Positions 51,274 to 58,234 of a stretch of 58,234 bases of DNA are shown here, one piece after another. Position numbers and translations under genes: made by a program. Numbering within the stretch: the first letter of the stretch is position 1; each line of letters opens with the position of its first letter. The stretch comes from an uncultured Phascolarctobacterium sp. (GTDB lineage Bacteria; Bacillota; Negativicutes; Acidaminococcales; Acidaminococcaceae). The stretch covers positions 1 to 58,234 of the forward strand of contig UQLS01000012.1 in the NCBI GenBank assembly GCA_900541915.1. Reading direction: 5' to 3'. A model generated the notes under the pieces. It was not told where the DNA came from, made no database searches, and worked only from the letters and a program-made list of their open reading frames with translations.

Positions 51274-51301
51274 TTGCATTTTTTTTACTCTTGATTATAA
51301 T
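51274..51301 (+). promoter_or_regulatory. Promoter of groESL
   Basis: TTGCAT (51274-51279), a 16-bp spacer and TATAAT (51296-51301), placing the start inside or just before the CIRCE element. Confidence 0.65.
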
Positions 51302-51312
51302 AATAATTGTAA

Positions 51313-51339
51313 TTAGCACTCGGATAAAAAGAGTGCTAA
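51313..51339 (+). promoter_or_regulatory. CIRCE operator (HrcA site)
   Basis: TTAGCACTC, nine bases, GAGTGCTAA: a perfect match to the CIRCE inverted repeat bound by the HrcA repressor. It overlaps the predicted transcription start of groESL, so heat stress would relieve HrcA repression of both chaperonin genes. Confidence 0.97.
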
Positions 51340-51388
51340 CAATTTAAACAATTCTTACATTACATATTACTGAAAGGGGTTTTCAAAG

Positions 51389-51679
51389 ATGTTGAAACCG
51401 TTAGCTGATCATGTTGTTGTTGAAATCGTAACCAAGGAAGAAAAAACTGCCAGCGGCATTTATCTTCCCGATACTGCTTCTAAAGAAAAACCGCAAACCG
51501 GTAAAGTTGTTGCTGTAGGTGCAGGCAAAGTTACCGATAACGGTACCCGCGTTGCTCCGGAAGTAAAAGCCGGTGATGAAGTTGTTTTCGCTAAATACAG
51601 CGGAACCGAAGTAAAACTGGATGGCAAAGAATATCTGATTCTCTCTGAACGCGATATCCTCGCAGTAGTTGAAAAATAA
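51389..51679 (+). CDS. groES: Co-chaperonin GroES
   Basis: 96 residues, full length. KPLADHVVVEIVTKEEKTASGIYLP includes the mobile loop that contacts GroEL, and the beta-barrel core follows (GKVVAVGAGKV, VKAGDEVVFAKYSGTEV). It forms the heptameric lid of the GroEL folding chamber. AAAGGGG precedes the ATG; groEL follows after 38 bp on the same transcript. Confidence 0.97.
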   Translation: MLKPLADHVVVEIVTKEEKTASGIYLPDTASKEKPQTGKVVAVGAGKVTDNGTRVAPEVKAGDEVVFAKYSGTEVKLDGKEYLILSERDILAVVEK

Positions 51680-51717
51680 TTTGTACTGATTAAAAGAAAT
51701 TAAAGGAGCGATTTATA

Positions 51718-53346
51718 ATGGCTAAACAAATTCTGTTCAATGAAGAAGCACGCCGCAGCCTGGAACGCGGTGTTAACGCACTTGCTGATGCTGTAAAAGT
51801 AACCCTTGGTCCTAAAGGCCGTAACGTTGTATTGGAGAAAAAATTCGGTGCACCGACCATCACTAACGATGGTGTTACCATTGCTCGTGACATCGAACTG
51901 GAAGATCCGTTTGAAAATATGGGTGCACAGCTGGTTAAAGAAGTTTCTATCAAAACCAATGATGTAGCAGGCGATGGTACTACTACTGCTACCGTACTGG
52001 CACAAGCTATGATTCGCGAAGGTATGCGTAATGTTGCTGCCGGCGCTAACCCGATGGTACTGAAAAAAGGTATGCAAAAAGCAGTTAACGTTCTGGTTGA
52101 AGAACTGAAAGCTGTTTCTCAAAAAGTTGAAACTAAAGAAGCTAAAGCACAAGTTGCTTCCATTTCCGCAGCTGATGAAGAAATCGGCAAACTGATTGCT
52201 GACGCTATGGAAAAAGTTGGCGACGACGGCGTTATCACCGTTGAAGAATCCAAAACCATGGAAACCTGTCTGGAAACTGTTGAAGGTATGCAATTTGACC
52301 GCGGCTACATTTCCCCGTACATGGCAACTGACCCGGATAAAATGGAAGCAGTACTGAACAATCCGCTGGTACTGATTACCGACCGCAAAATTACCATGAT
52401 TCAAGACATCATGCCCGTACTGGAAAAAGTTGTACAAGGCGGCCGTGAACTCCTGATTATTGCTGAAGATATCGAAGGCGAAGCACTGGCAACTTTGGTT
52501 GTTAACAAACTGCGCGGTACCTTCAAAGCTGTAGCTGTTAAAGCACCTGGCTTTGGTGACCGTCGTAAAGCAATGCTGCAGGATATTGCAATTCTCACCG
52601 GTGCAACCGTTATCAGTGAAGAAGTTGGCCGTAAACTGGACAGCGCAACCATGGAAGACCTCGGCCAAGCTGGTCAAGTTCGCGTAACTAAAGAAATGAC
52701 CACTATCGTTGACGGCATGGGCGACAAAGCTGAAATCGCTGCTCGTGTTGCACAAATCCGTGCTCAAATTCCGGAAACCACTTCCGAATTCGATAAAGAA
52801 AAACTCCAGGAACGTCTTGCTAAACTGGCAGGCGGCGTTGCAGTAATCAAAGTTGGTGCTGCTACCGAAGTTGAATTGAAAGAAAAGAAACTCCGCATCG
52901 AAGATGCTCTGAACGCTACTCGCGCAGCTGTTGCTGAAGGTATTGTTGCCGGCGGCGGTACTGCACTCCTGCAAGTACAAAGCGCACTGAACAAGATTAA
53001 AGCTTCCGGCGATGAAAAAACCGGTGTAGATATCGTTAAACGCGCTATCGAAGAACCTGTTCGTCAAATCGCTTACAATGCTGGTCTGGAAGGTGCAGTT
53101 ATCGTTGATACTATTAAACGCAGCCGCAAAGGTGTTGGCTTTAACGCTCTGACTGAAAAATATGTTGATATGATTGCCGAAGGCATTGTTGACCCGACTA
53201 AAGTTACCAGAAGCGCACTGCAAAATGCAGCAAGCATCGCAGCAATGGTACTGACTACTGAATCCATCGTAGCTGACAAACCGTCTAAAGAAGCTGCTCC
53301 TGCAGCAGGTATGCCCATGGGCGGCGGTATGCCCGGCATGATGTAA
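51718..53346 (+). CDS. groL: Chaperonin GroEL
   Basis: 542 residues, standard length. ATP-site motifs are VTLGPKGRNVVLEKKFG and NDVAGDGTTTATVLA (catalytic Asp), with the later GIVAGGGTALL. The protein ends in the flexible GGM repeat tail (PMGGGMPGMM). Folds proteins with GroES in an ATP-driven cycle. Codon use is visibly more biased than in neighbours, as expected for a very highly expressed gene; this produces long meaningless open frames on the opposite strand. Confidence 0.98.
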   Translation: MAKQILFNEEARRSLERGVNALADAVKVTLGPKGRNVVLEKKFGAPTITNDGVTIARDIELEDPFENMGAQLVKEVSIKTNDVAGDGTTTATVLAQAMIREGMRNVAAGANPMVLKKGMQKAVNVLVEELKAVSQKVETKEAKAQVASISAADEEIGKLIADAMEKVGDDGVITVEESKTMETCLETVEGMQFDRGYISPYMATDPDKMEAVLNNPLVLITDRKITMIQDIMPVLEKVVQGGRELLIIAEDIEGEALATLVVNKLRGTFKAVAVKAPGFGDRRKAMLQDIAILTGATVISEEVGRKLDSATMEDLGQAGQVRVTKEMTTIVDGMGDKAEIAARVAQIRAQIPETTSEFDKEKLQERLAKLAGGVAVIKVGAATEVELKEKKLRIEDALNATRAAVAEGIVAGGGTALLQVQSALNKIKASGDEKTGVDIVKRAIEEPVRQIAYNAGLEGAVIVDTIKRSRKGVGFNALTEKYVDMIAEGIVDPTKVTRSALQNAASIAAMVLTTESIVADKPSKEAAPAAGMPMGGGMPGMM

Positions 53347-53378
53347 TCCTGCCTCAGTAAAGTGAACTGAAACTGTTA

Positions 53379-53410
53379 AGACCCCGCAGATTTTTCTGCG
53401 GGGTCTTTTT
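53379..53410 (+). terminator. Intrinsic terminator after groEL
   Basis: AAGACCCCGCAGA-TTTT-TCTGCGGGGTCTTTTT, a very strong GC-rich hairpin with T run. Confidence 0.95.
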
Positions 53411-53419
53411 AGTTAAAAA

Positions 53420-53448
53420 TTGATTTTTACATCTGATTATGATAAGAT
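53420..53448 (+). promoter_or_regulatory. Promoter of guaA
   Basis: TTGATT (53420-53425), a 17-bp spacer and TAAGAT (53443-53448). The ~75-nt leader contains a small hairpin (TTTTGCTGC/GCAGCACAAAA region) but no purine-riboswitch core that I can recognise. Confidence 0.55.
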
Positions 53449-53528
53449 TTATAGAATAAAATCGTTATAAATTTTACAAATTTTGCTGCTTTGGCAGCAC
53501 AAAAATAAAAAGGAGTGTGACAGTAGGC

Positions 53529-55082
53529 ATGCAAACCAAAGAACAAGAAATGATACTGGTAATCGACTTCGGCGGTCAGTATAACCAGCTGATTGCTAGA
53601 CGTGTACGTGAATGCGGCGTATACTGTGAAATTGTTTCTTATAAGGCAAGTCTGGACAAAATTAAAGCTAAAAATCCTAAAGGCATTATTTTTACCGGCG
53701 GTCCTAACAGCGCTTATTTGGAGGATTCTCCTACTATTGATCCGGAAATCTACACCTGGGGTGTGCCTGTACTGGGCATCTGCTACGGCAGCCAGCTGAT
53801 GATGCATATGCTGGGCGGCAATGTATGCAAAGCTCCGGAACGTGAATACGGCAAAACCGTTGTAGATATCGACGTAACCAGCCCCATGTTCAGCGGTCTG
53901 TCCGCTCAGAATGTCTGCTGGATGAGCCATAACGACTATATCGAAACTGCTGCTCCCGGTTTTGAAATTGTGGCATATACTCCTAACTGCCCGGTTGCTG
54001 CAGCACAGGATAAAGCACGTGGCCTCTACTGCGTACAATTCCATCCGGAAGTACTGCATACCGATAACGGTACTAAAATGCTGAGCAATTTCGTATACAA
54101 TGTATGCGGCTGCGCTGGTACCTGGAAAATGGATTCCTTTGTAGAAGAAACGGTAAAAGCATTGAAGGAAAAAATCGGTGACGGCAAAGTACTGTGTGCT
54201 TTGTCCGGCGGCGTAGATTCCAGCGTATGTGCAGCTATGCTGGCTAAAGCTATTGGTAAACAGCTGACCTGCGTATTTGTTGACCATGGTCTGCTGCGTA
54301 AAAACGAACGCGAAGAAGTATGCTCTGTATTTGGTGAAGGCGGTCAGTTTGACAGCAACTTCATCTGCGTAGATGCTCGTGAACGCTTCTACGGCAAACT
54401 GAAAGGCGTAAGCGCTCCTGAAGGTAAACGCAAAATCATCGGTGAAGAATTCATCCGCGTTTTTGAAGAAGAAGCTAAGAAAATTGGCGCTGTTGACTAT
54501 CTGGCACAGGGAACTATTTATCCTGACGTAGTAGAAAGCGGCCTGGGCGGCGAATCTGCTACCATTAAGAGCCATCACAATGTTGGCGGTCTGCCTGATT
54601 TTGTTGATTTTAAAGAAATCGTTGAACCGCTGCGTGACCTGTTTAAAGATGAAGTACGTCAAGCCGGCAGAGAACTTGGCCTTCCTGAATATCTGGTTGC
54701 TCGTCAGCCGTTCCCGGGACCGGGCCTTGCTATCCGTATCATTGGCGAAGTAACTCCTGAAAAAGTTGCTATTGTACAAGATGCTGATGCTATCTATCGT
54801 GAAGAAGTAGACAAGCTGCCTGCTGCTGAACGTCCCAGCCAGTATTTTGCAGCATTGACTAATATGCGCAGCGTAGGTGTTATGGGTGACGAACGTACTT
54901 ATGATTACGCTATCGCACTGCGTGCTGTAACTACTACAGACTTTATGACTGCAGAAGTTACCATGCTGCCGCCAGCTACTATTACTACAGCTGCTAACCG
55001 TATCGTTAATGAAGTAAAACATATCAATCGCGTGCTGTTTGACTATACTACCAAACCGCCTGCAACAATTGAGTTTGAATAA
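53529..55082 (+). CDS. guaA: GMP synthase (glutamine-hydrolysing)
   Basis: Converts XMP to GMP with ATP and glutamine. About 517 residues. The N-terminal class I glutaminase (~1-200) has Cys in GICYGSQLMMH and His/Glu in QFHPEV. The ATP pyrophosphatase domain has the P-loop LSGGVDSSVC, and the C-terminal dimerisation domain ends in VNRVLFDYTTKPPATIEFE-like sequence (KHINRVLFDYT). ATG 53529 gives the usual MQTKEQEMILVIDFGGQ start, although the AAGGAG lies about 13 bases upstream; GTG 53517 is too close to it. Monocistronic. Confidence 0.96.
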   Translation: MQTKEQEMILVIDFGGQYNQLIARRVRECGVYCEIVSYKASLDKIKAKNPKGIIFTGGPNSAYLEDSPTIDPEIYTWGVPVLGICYGSQLMMHMLGGNVCKAPEREYGKTVVDIDVTSPMFSGLSAQNVCWMSHNDYIETAAPGFEIVAYTPNCPVAAAQDKARGLYCVQFHPEVLHTDNGTKMLSNFVYNVCGCAGTWKMDSFVEETVKALKEKIGDGKVLCALSGGVDSSVCAAMLAKAIGKQLTCVFVDHGLLRKNEREEVCSVFGEGGQFDSNFICVDARERFYGKLKGVSAPEGKRKIIGEEFIRVFEEEAKKIGAVDYLAQGTIYPDVVESGLGGESATIKSHHNVGGLPDFVDFKEIVEPLRDLFKDEVRQAGRELGLPEYLVARQPFPGPGLAIRIIGEVTPEKVAIVQDADAIYREEVDKLPAAERPSQYFAALTNMRSVGVMGDERTYDYAIALRAVTTTDFMTAEVTMLPPATITTAANRIVNEVKHINRVLFDYTTKPPATIEFE

Positions 55083-55103
55083 GAATTCTTAGTTACATAT
55101 TTT

Positions 55104-55136
55104 AAAGAGCTATCTTTAGGAAGATAGCTCTTTTTT
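55104..55136 (+). terminator. Intrinsic terminator after guaA
   Basis: AAAGAGCTATCTT-TAGG-AAGATAGCTCTTTTTT. Confidence 0.95.
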
Positions 55137-55152
55137 GTTATTAATTTTTATA

Positions 55153-55181
55153 TTGCTATTGTTCTAGATGTAGAATATAAT
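55153..55181 (+). promoter_or_regulatory. Promoter of the truncated helix-turn-helix gene
   Basis: TTGCTA (55153-55158), a 17-bp spacer and TATAAT (55176-55181). Confidence 0.65.
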
Positions 55182-55224
55182 GAATGTTATTATGTGAATT
55201 TTTTTTTGCATTTTGGAGGTAAAC

Positions 55225-55405
55225 ATGAAATATATGTCTGCTAGAGAAGCTGCTGATAAATGGGGAATTTCGCAAAGAAGAGTTGCTGTTCTATGTTCAG
55301 AAAATCGAATTAATAATGTAACTATGATAGGCAATATGTGGCTTATTCCAATTGATGCAGAGAAACCTAGTGATGCTAGAAGTGTTCGATATGTAAAAGA
55401 TTATC
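55225..55405 (+). CDS. Helix-turn-helix protein, cut at the contig junction
   Basis: About 60 residues remain: MKYMSAREAADKWGISQRRV opens a helix-turn-helix of the excisionase/MerR-like HTH_17 type, and NNVTMIGNMWLIPIDAEKPSDAR completes the small winged fold found at the N-terminus of many gut Firmicute DNA-binding proteins. TTGGAGG precedes the ATG. Beyond about position 55,400 the same frame runs into GC-rich DNA and gives an arginine-rich nonsense tail to 55,752, which is not part of the real protein. The true C-terminus is not in this window. Confidence 0.7.
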
Positions 55406-55412
55406 ATTATGT
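55395..55412. other. Junction between Firmicute-like and Bacteroidota-like DNA
   Basis: Left of this point the sequence is AT-rich, with Firmicute genes and promoters; right of it base composition jumps abruptly to GC-rich and the genes are of Bacteroidota type. The helix-turn-helix gene loses sense here, and leuD begins at its own ATG (55409). No integrase, transposase, direct repeat or tRNA marks the border, which favours an assembly chimera over natural transfer. Confidence 0.85.
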
Positions 55413-55951
55413 CCATACCCAAATTCGTAACCTTCACCTCGAGGGCCGTTCCCGTCGAGGTGGAAAACATAGATACCGACCAGATCATCCCGGCGCGCTT
55501 TCTGAAAGCCACCGAACGCAAGGGCTTCGGCGACAATCTTTTCCGCGACTGGCGCTACGACGCCGCGGGACAGCGGATCGCTTCGTTCCCTTTGAACGAT
55601 CCCCGCTACGAGGGGCGAATCCTCGTCGCCGGGCGCAATTTCGGCTGCGGAAGTTCGCGCGAGCATGCCGCCTGGGCCATCGCCGACTACGGTTTCCGCG
55701 TCGTGGTGTCGAGCTTCTTCGCCGACATCTTCCGCAACAACACCCTGAATAACGGCCTGCTGCCGATCCGTGTGAGCGAGGAGTTTCTGAAAGCTGTTTT
55801 CGGCGAGATCCGGCGCGACCCGAAGGCGCAGTTCACCGTCGATCTGGGCAACCAGACGCTGACCATCGTGTCGGACGGGCGCAGCGAGGGTTTCGAGATC
55901 GACGCCTACAAGAAACGCTGTCTCGAAAACGGCTACGACGACGTGGACTAA
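55409..55951 (+). CDS. leuD: 3-isopropylmalate dehydratase small subunit LeuD, prematurely stopped
   Basis: Small subunit of isopropylmalate isomerase in leucine synthesis, 180 residues as written. Family blocks are ENIDTDQIIPARFLKAT, GRNFGCGSSREHAAWAI and FFADIFRNNTLNNGLLP. The stop TAA at 55949-55951 follows YDDVD, but the same frame continues LRSIADRIEAFEAARK to TAG at 56000-56002, the normal C-terminal helix, where family members have a tyrosine at the stop position. TAC to TAA would explain it. Loss of 16 terminal residues may or may not inactivate the subunit. Base composition and codon use differ completely from the genes to the left. No ribosome site of its host is visible because the upstream part is missing. 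Confidence 0.85.
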   Translation: MSIPKFVTFTSRAVPVEVENIDTDQIIPARFLKATERKGFGDNLFRDWRYDAAGQRIASFPLNDPRYEGRILVAGRNFGCGSSREHAAWAIADYGFRVVVSSFFADIFRNNTLNNGLLPIRVSEEFLKAVFGEIRRDPKAQFTVDLGNQTLTIVSDGRSEGFEIDAYKKRCLENGYDDVD

Positions 55952-56011
55952 CTGCGGAGTATCGCCGACCGGATCGAGGCCTTCGAAGCCGCCCGCAAAT
56001 AGCCTGCGCCG

Positions 56012-57553
56012 ATGTTTCCCCCGGTTGAAATCATGGACACCACGCTGCGCGACGGCGAGCAGACCTCGGGCGTCTCCTTCAACGCCCGTGAAAAACTCTC
56101 CATCGCCCGGCTGTTGCTGGAGGAACTGCACGTAAGCCGCATCGAGATCGCCTCGGCGCGGGTCTCGCAGGGCGAACAGCAGGCCGTGCGCGCCATCGCC
56201 GAATGGGCTGCCGCCAAGGGCTATGCCGACCGTGTGGAAGCGCTGGGATTCATCGACGGCGGGGTGTCGCTCGACTGGCTCGGGACCGCCGGATGCCGCG
56301 TGGTCAACCTGCTGGCCAAAGGTTCGCGGAAACATTGCGAGGGGCAGCTGCGCCGCACGCCCGAACGGCATCTGGAGGATGTGCGTGCCGAGATCCTTGC
56401 GGCCGTCGACCGCGGGATGAAGGTGAACCTCTACCTTGAGGATTGGTCCAACGGCATGCGCCGTTCGCCCGACTACGTCTACGCGATGCTCGACGGACTG
56501 GCCGACGCTCCCGTCAGCCGGTTCATGTGCCCCGATACGCTGGGCGTCCTCGACCCCTACGACACCGAACGTTTCTGCCGCGACCTGGTGGAGCGTTATC
56601 CGTCGCTGCATTTCGATTTCCACGCCCACAACGACTACGACCTCGCCGTGGCCAACACCGACGCCGCCGTGCGTGCGGGTTTCCACGGCGTTCACGTCAC
56701 CGTGAACGGGCTGGGCGAGCGGGCCGGCAACGCGCCGCTGTCGAGCGCGGTGGCCGTGCTGCACGACCGCCTGGGCCGCACGACGGGGATCGACGAAACG
56801 AAGATCAACCGCGTCAGCCGCACGGTCGAGAGCTATACGGGCATCCGCATTCCCGCCAACCGACCGATCGTCGGCGCGAGCGTCTTCACGCAGTGCGCGG
56901 GCATCCACGCCGACGGCGACAGCAAGAACAACCTCTACTTCAACGAACTGCTTCCCGAGCGTTTCGGGCGCGTCCGCGAATACGCCCTAGGCAAAACCTC
57001 GGGCAAGGCCAATGTCCTGAAAAACCTCGAAGCGCTGGGCATCGACCTCGACGAGGCCGCGATGCGCAAGGTGACCGAACGGGTGGTCGAGTTGAGCGAC
57101 AAGAAGGAGCAGGTGACGGCCGAGGACCTGCCGTATATCATCGCCGACGTGCTGCGCTACGACCCGGTCGACACCCCGGTCCGGATTCTCAATTACAGCC
57201 TCTCGCTGGCGCAGGGGATGCACCCCGTCGCGACGCTCCGGATCGAGATTCACGGCTGCGCGTACGAGCGGACCTCGGCGGGCGACGGCCAGTACGACGC
57301 CTTCATGCGCGCCCTGCGGCAAATCTACCGCGAACAGCTCGGGCGCGAGTTTCCGATGCTGCGCGACTATACCGTTTCGATTCCGCCCGGAGGCCGCACC
57401 GACGCCTTCGTGCAGACGATCATCACCTGGGAGATGGACGGCCGCGAGTTCAAGACCCGCGGGCTGGACGCCGACCAGACGGAGGCTGCCATCAAGGCGA
57501 CTGTCAAAATGTTGAATATCATTGAAATAAACTATAACGACAATGGATGTTAA
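56012..57553 (+). CDS. Isopropylmalate/citramalate synthase family protein (LeuA-like)
   Basis: 513 residues. An HMGL-like TIM barrel (1-~275) carries MDTTLRDGEQTSGVSF (metal-binding Asp and Arg), the HAHNDYDLA metal-site histidines and VTVNGLGERAGNAPLSS. A communication region follows (FTQCAGIHADG), then a C-terminal LeuA allosteric dimerisation domain (~370-505; PVATLRIEIHG, TIITWEMDGREFKTRG). In Bacteroides-type leu loci a second LeuA-like gene sits between leuD and leuB, just as here, and may make citramalate or isopropylmalate; which one cannot be decided from sequence. It overlaps leuB by 11 bases. Confidence 0.88.
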   Translation: MFPPVEIMDTTLRDGEQTSGVSFNAREKLSIARLLLEELHVSRIEIASARVSQGEQQAVRAIAEWAAAKGYADRVEALGFIDGGVSLDWLGTAGCRVVNLLAKGSRKHCEGQLRRTPERHLEDVRAEILAAVDRGMKVNLYLEDWSNGMRRSPDYVYAMLDGLADAPVSRFMCPDTLGVLDPYDTERFCRDLVERYPSLHFDFHAHNDYDLAVANTDAAVRAGFHGVHVTVNGLGERAGNAPLSSAVAVLHDRLGRTTGIDETKINRVSRTVESYTGIRIPANRPIVGASVFTQCAGIHADGDSKNNLYFNELLPERFGRVREYALGKTSGKANVLKNLEALGIDLDEAAMRKVTERVVELSDKKEQVTAEDLPYIIADVLRYDPVDTPVRILNYSLSLAQGMHPVATLRIEIHGCAYERTSAGDGQYDAFMRALRQIYREQLGREFPMLRDYTVSIPPGGRTDAFVQTIITWEMDGREFKTRGLDADQTEAAIKATVKMLNIIEINYNDNGC

Positions 57554-58234
57554 AATCGCTCTTTTAGCCGGCGACGGCATCGGTCCCGAGATCGTCGCCG
57601 AAGCCACGAAAGTGTTGGACCGCGTGGCGGAAAAATTCGGACACAAGATCGAATACCGTCCCGCATTGGTGGGAGCCGCGGCCATCGACGCCGGGCGACC
57701 CCTATCCCGACGAGACGCACGCCGTCTGTCTTGCGGCGGACGCCGTGCTGTTCGGAGCCATCGGGGACCCCAAATACGACAACGACCCCACGGCGAAGGT
57801 GCGGCCCGAGCAGGGGCTGCTGCGGATGCGCAAGTCGCTGGGGCTGTTCGCCAACCTGCGCCCGGTGGCGCTGTTCGACGCCCTGGCCGACCGTTCGCCG
57901 CTCCGGGCGGAGGTGGTCCGCGGCACGGATTTCATCTGCGTGCGCGAACTCACGGGCGGCATCTACTTCGGCCGTCCGCAGGGCCGCGATGAGGAGGGTG
58001 CGCGCGCCTTCGACACCTGCACCTACACGGTCTCGGAGATCGAACGGGTCCTGCACGTGGCGTTCCGGCAGGCCGTGTCGCGCCGCCGCAAACTGACGGT
58101 TGTCGACAAGGCCAACGTGCTGGAAACCTCGCGTCTGTGGCGTGAAACGGCCCAGCGGGTAGCCCGGGAGTATCCCGAGGTGGCGGTGGACTATATGTTC
58201 GTGGACAACGCCGCCATGCAGATCATCCGCCAAC
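57543..58234 (+). pseudogene. leuB: 3-isopropylmalate dehydrogenase LeuB, frameshifted and cut by the window end
   Basis: Starts MDVKIALLAGDGIGPEIVAEATKVLD, the usual N-terminus, and reads correctly to AAIDA at ~57692. Then the frame changes: GAC GCC followed by G and GGC GAC CCC gives sense only one frame over, as GDPYPDETHAVCLAADAVLFGA and on to the window end, including GLFANLRPVALF, RELTGGIYFG and VDKANVLETSRLWRE. Family sequences usually have one residue (often Thr) between Ala and Gly here, so two bases are probably missing near 57693. Translation as written would end at 57992. Oxidative decarboxylation of 3-isopropylmalate is the family reaction. The 3' end lies beyond the window. Confidence 0.85.

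Noticed and set aside
51700..53223. Very long open frame antisense to groEL
   Set aside because: It mirrors a strongly codon-biased gene, encodes low-complexity Phe/Asn/Ser-rich sequence with no family features, and has no ribosome site. It is a by-product of groEL codon use.
53427..55022. Long open frame antisense to guaA
   Set aside because: Same cause as the groEL antisense frame; the opposite strand encodes an unmistakable GMP synthase.
55406..55752. C-terminal extension of the helix-turn-helix protein
   Set aside because: The residues after ~55,400 are the wrong frame of leuD and are arginine-rich nonsense, so they are not part of a real protein.
55376..56908. Long antisense frame across leuD and the leuA-like gene
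   Set aside because: GC-rich coding DNA leaves few stops on the other strand; the plus strand carries clear leucine-pathway genes and the frame crosses the chimeric junction.
56443..57525. Arginine- and proline-rich plus-strand frame inside the leuA-like gene
   Set aside because: Out-of-frame translation of a GC-rich gene; composition is typical of shadow frames.

Overview
The window holds two unrelated pieces of DNA joined at about position 55,400. Positions 1 to ~55,400 are a continuous, fairly AT-rich bacterial chromosome segment. It looks like a Firmicute of the class Negativicutes (Phascolarctobacterium/Acidaminococcus-like); this is inferred from protein resemblance and gene order, since no 16S gene is present. 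The last ~2.8 kb is strikingly GC-rich and carries a leuD - leuA-like - leuB run in the order and style of gut Bacteroidota (Alistipes-like). The switch occurs inside a small helix-turn-helix gene, with no mobile element at the border, so a chimeric metagenome contig is the simplest reading.

Layout of the main segment: the end of a tRNA-Val; an HD-GYP-type gene; a ~210-nt structured RNA candidate with its own promoter; a polar amino acid ABC transporter with two tandem binding lipoproteins; hpf with a structured leader; secA and prfB (the latter with a programmed +1 frameshift); an envelope and division block (DUF5693, csaB, ftsE, ftsX, an M23 hydrolase, ctpA); an Spx/ArsC-like protein and a NamZ-type muramidase; a redox block (flavin reductase-rubredoxin, CoA-disulfide reductase-rhodanese, C_GCAxxG protein); an aminotransferase and transporters; a minus-strand operon (NAT, cca, C39-like protease, a 57-aa membrane protein); and a ferredoxin/NapH-like pair with a LysR regulator. 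Two visibly broken genes follow, a hydrolase with an in-frame UGA and an EamA transporter frameshifted in a T7 run. After them come sstT, pdxST with a divergent and degenerate PdxR, a CYTH protein, acpS-nnr, a secreted amidase with a GerMN lipoprotein, the t6A genes tsaE-tsaB-rimI-tsaD, a cluster of DnaA boxes, a PdtaS/PdtaR-like (ANTAR) two-component pair, CIRCE-groES-groEL, and guaA.

Most genes are housekeeping genes in short co-directional operons with clear sigma-A-type promoters and intrinsic terminators. The less ordinary signals are the same-strand DnaA-box cluster between tsaD and the sensor kinase, the structured RNA at 883-1092, the hpf leader whose distal segment is complementary to the Shine-Dalgarno site, the PdxR protein lacking the usual PLP lysine, and an unlisted small membrane protein in the C39 protease operon. 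Three of the four genes touching or lying in the Bacteroidota-like end are truncated or broken, which casts doubt on sequence quality there. No CRISPR array, insertion sequence or prophage was seen.
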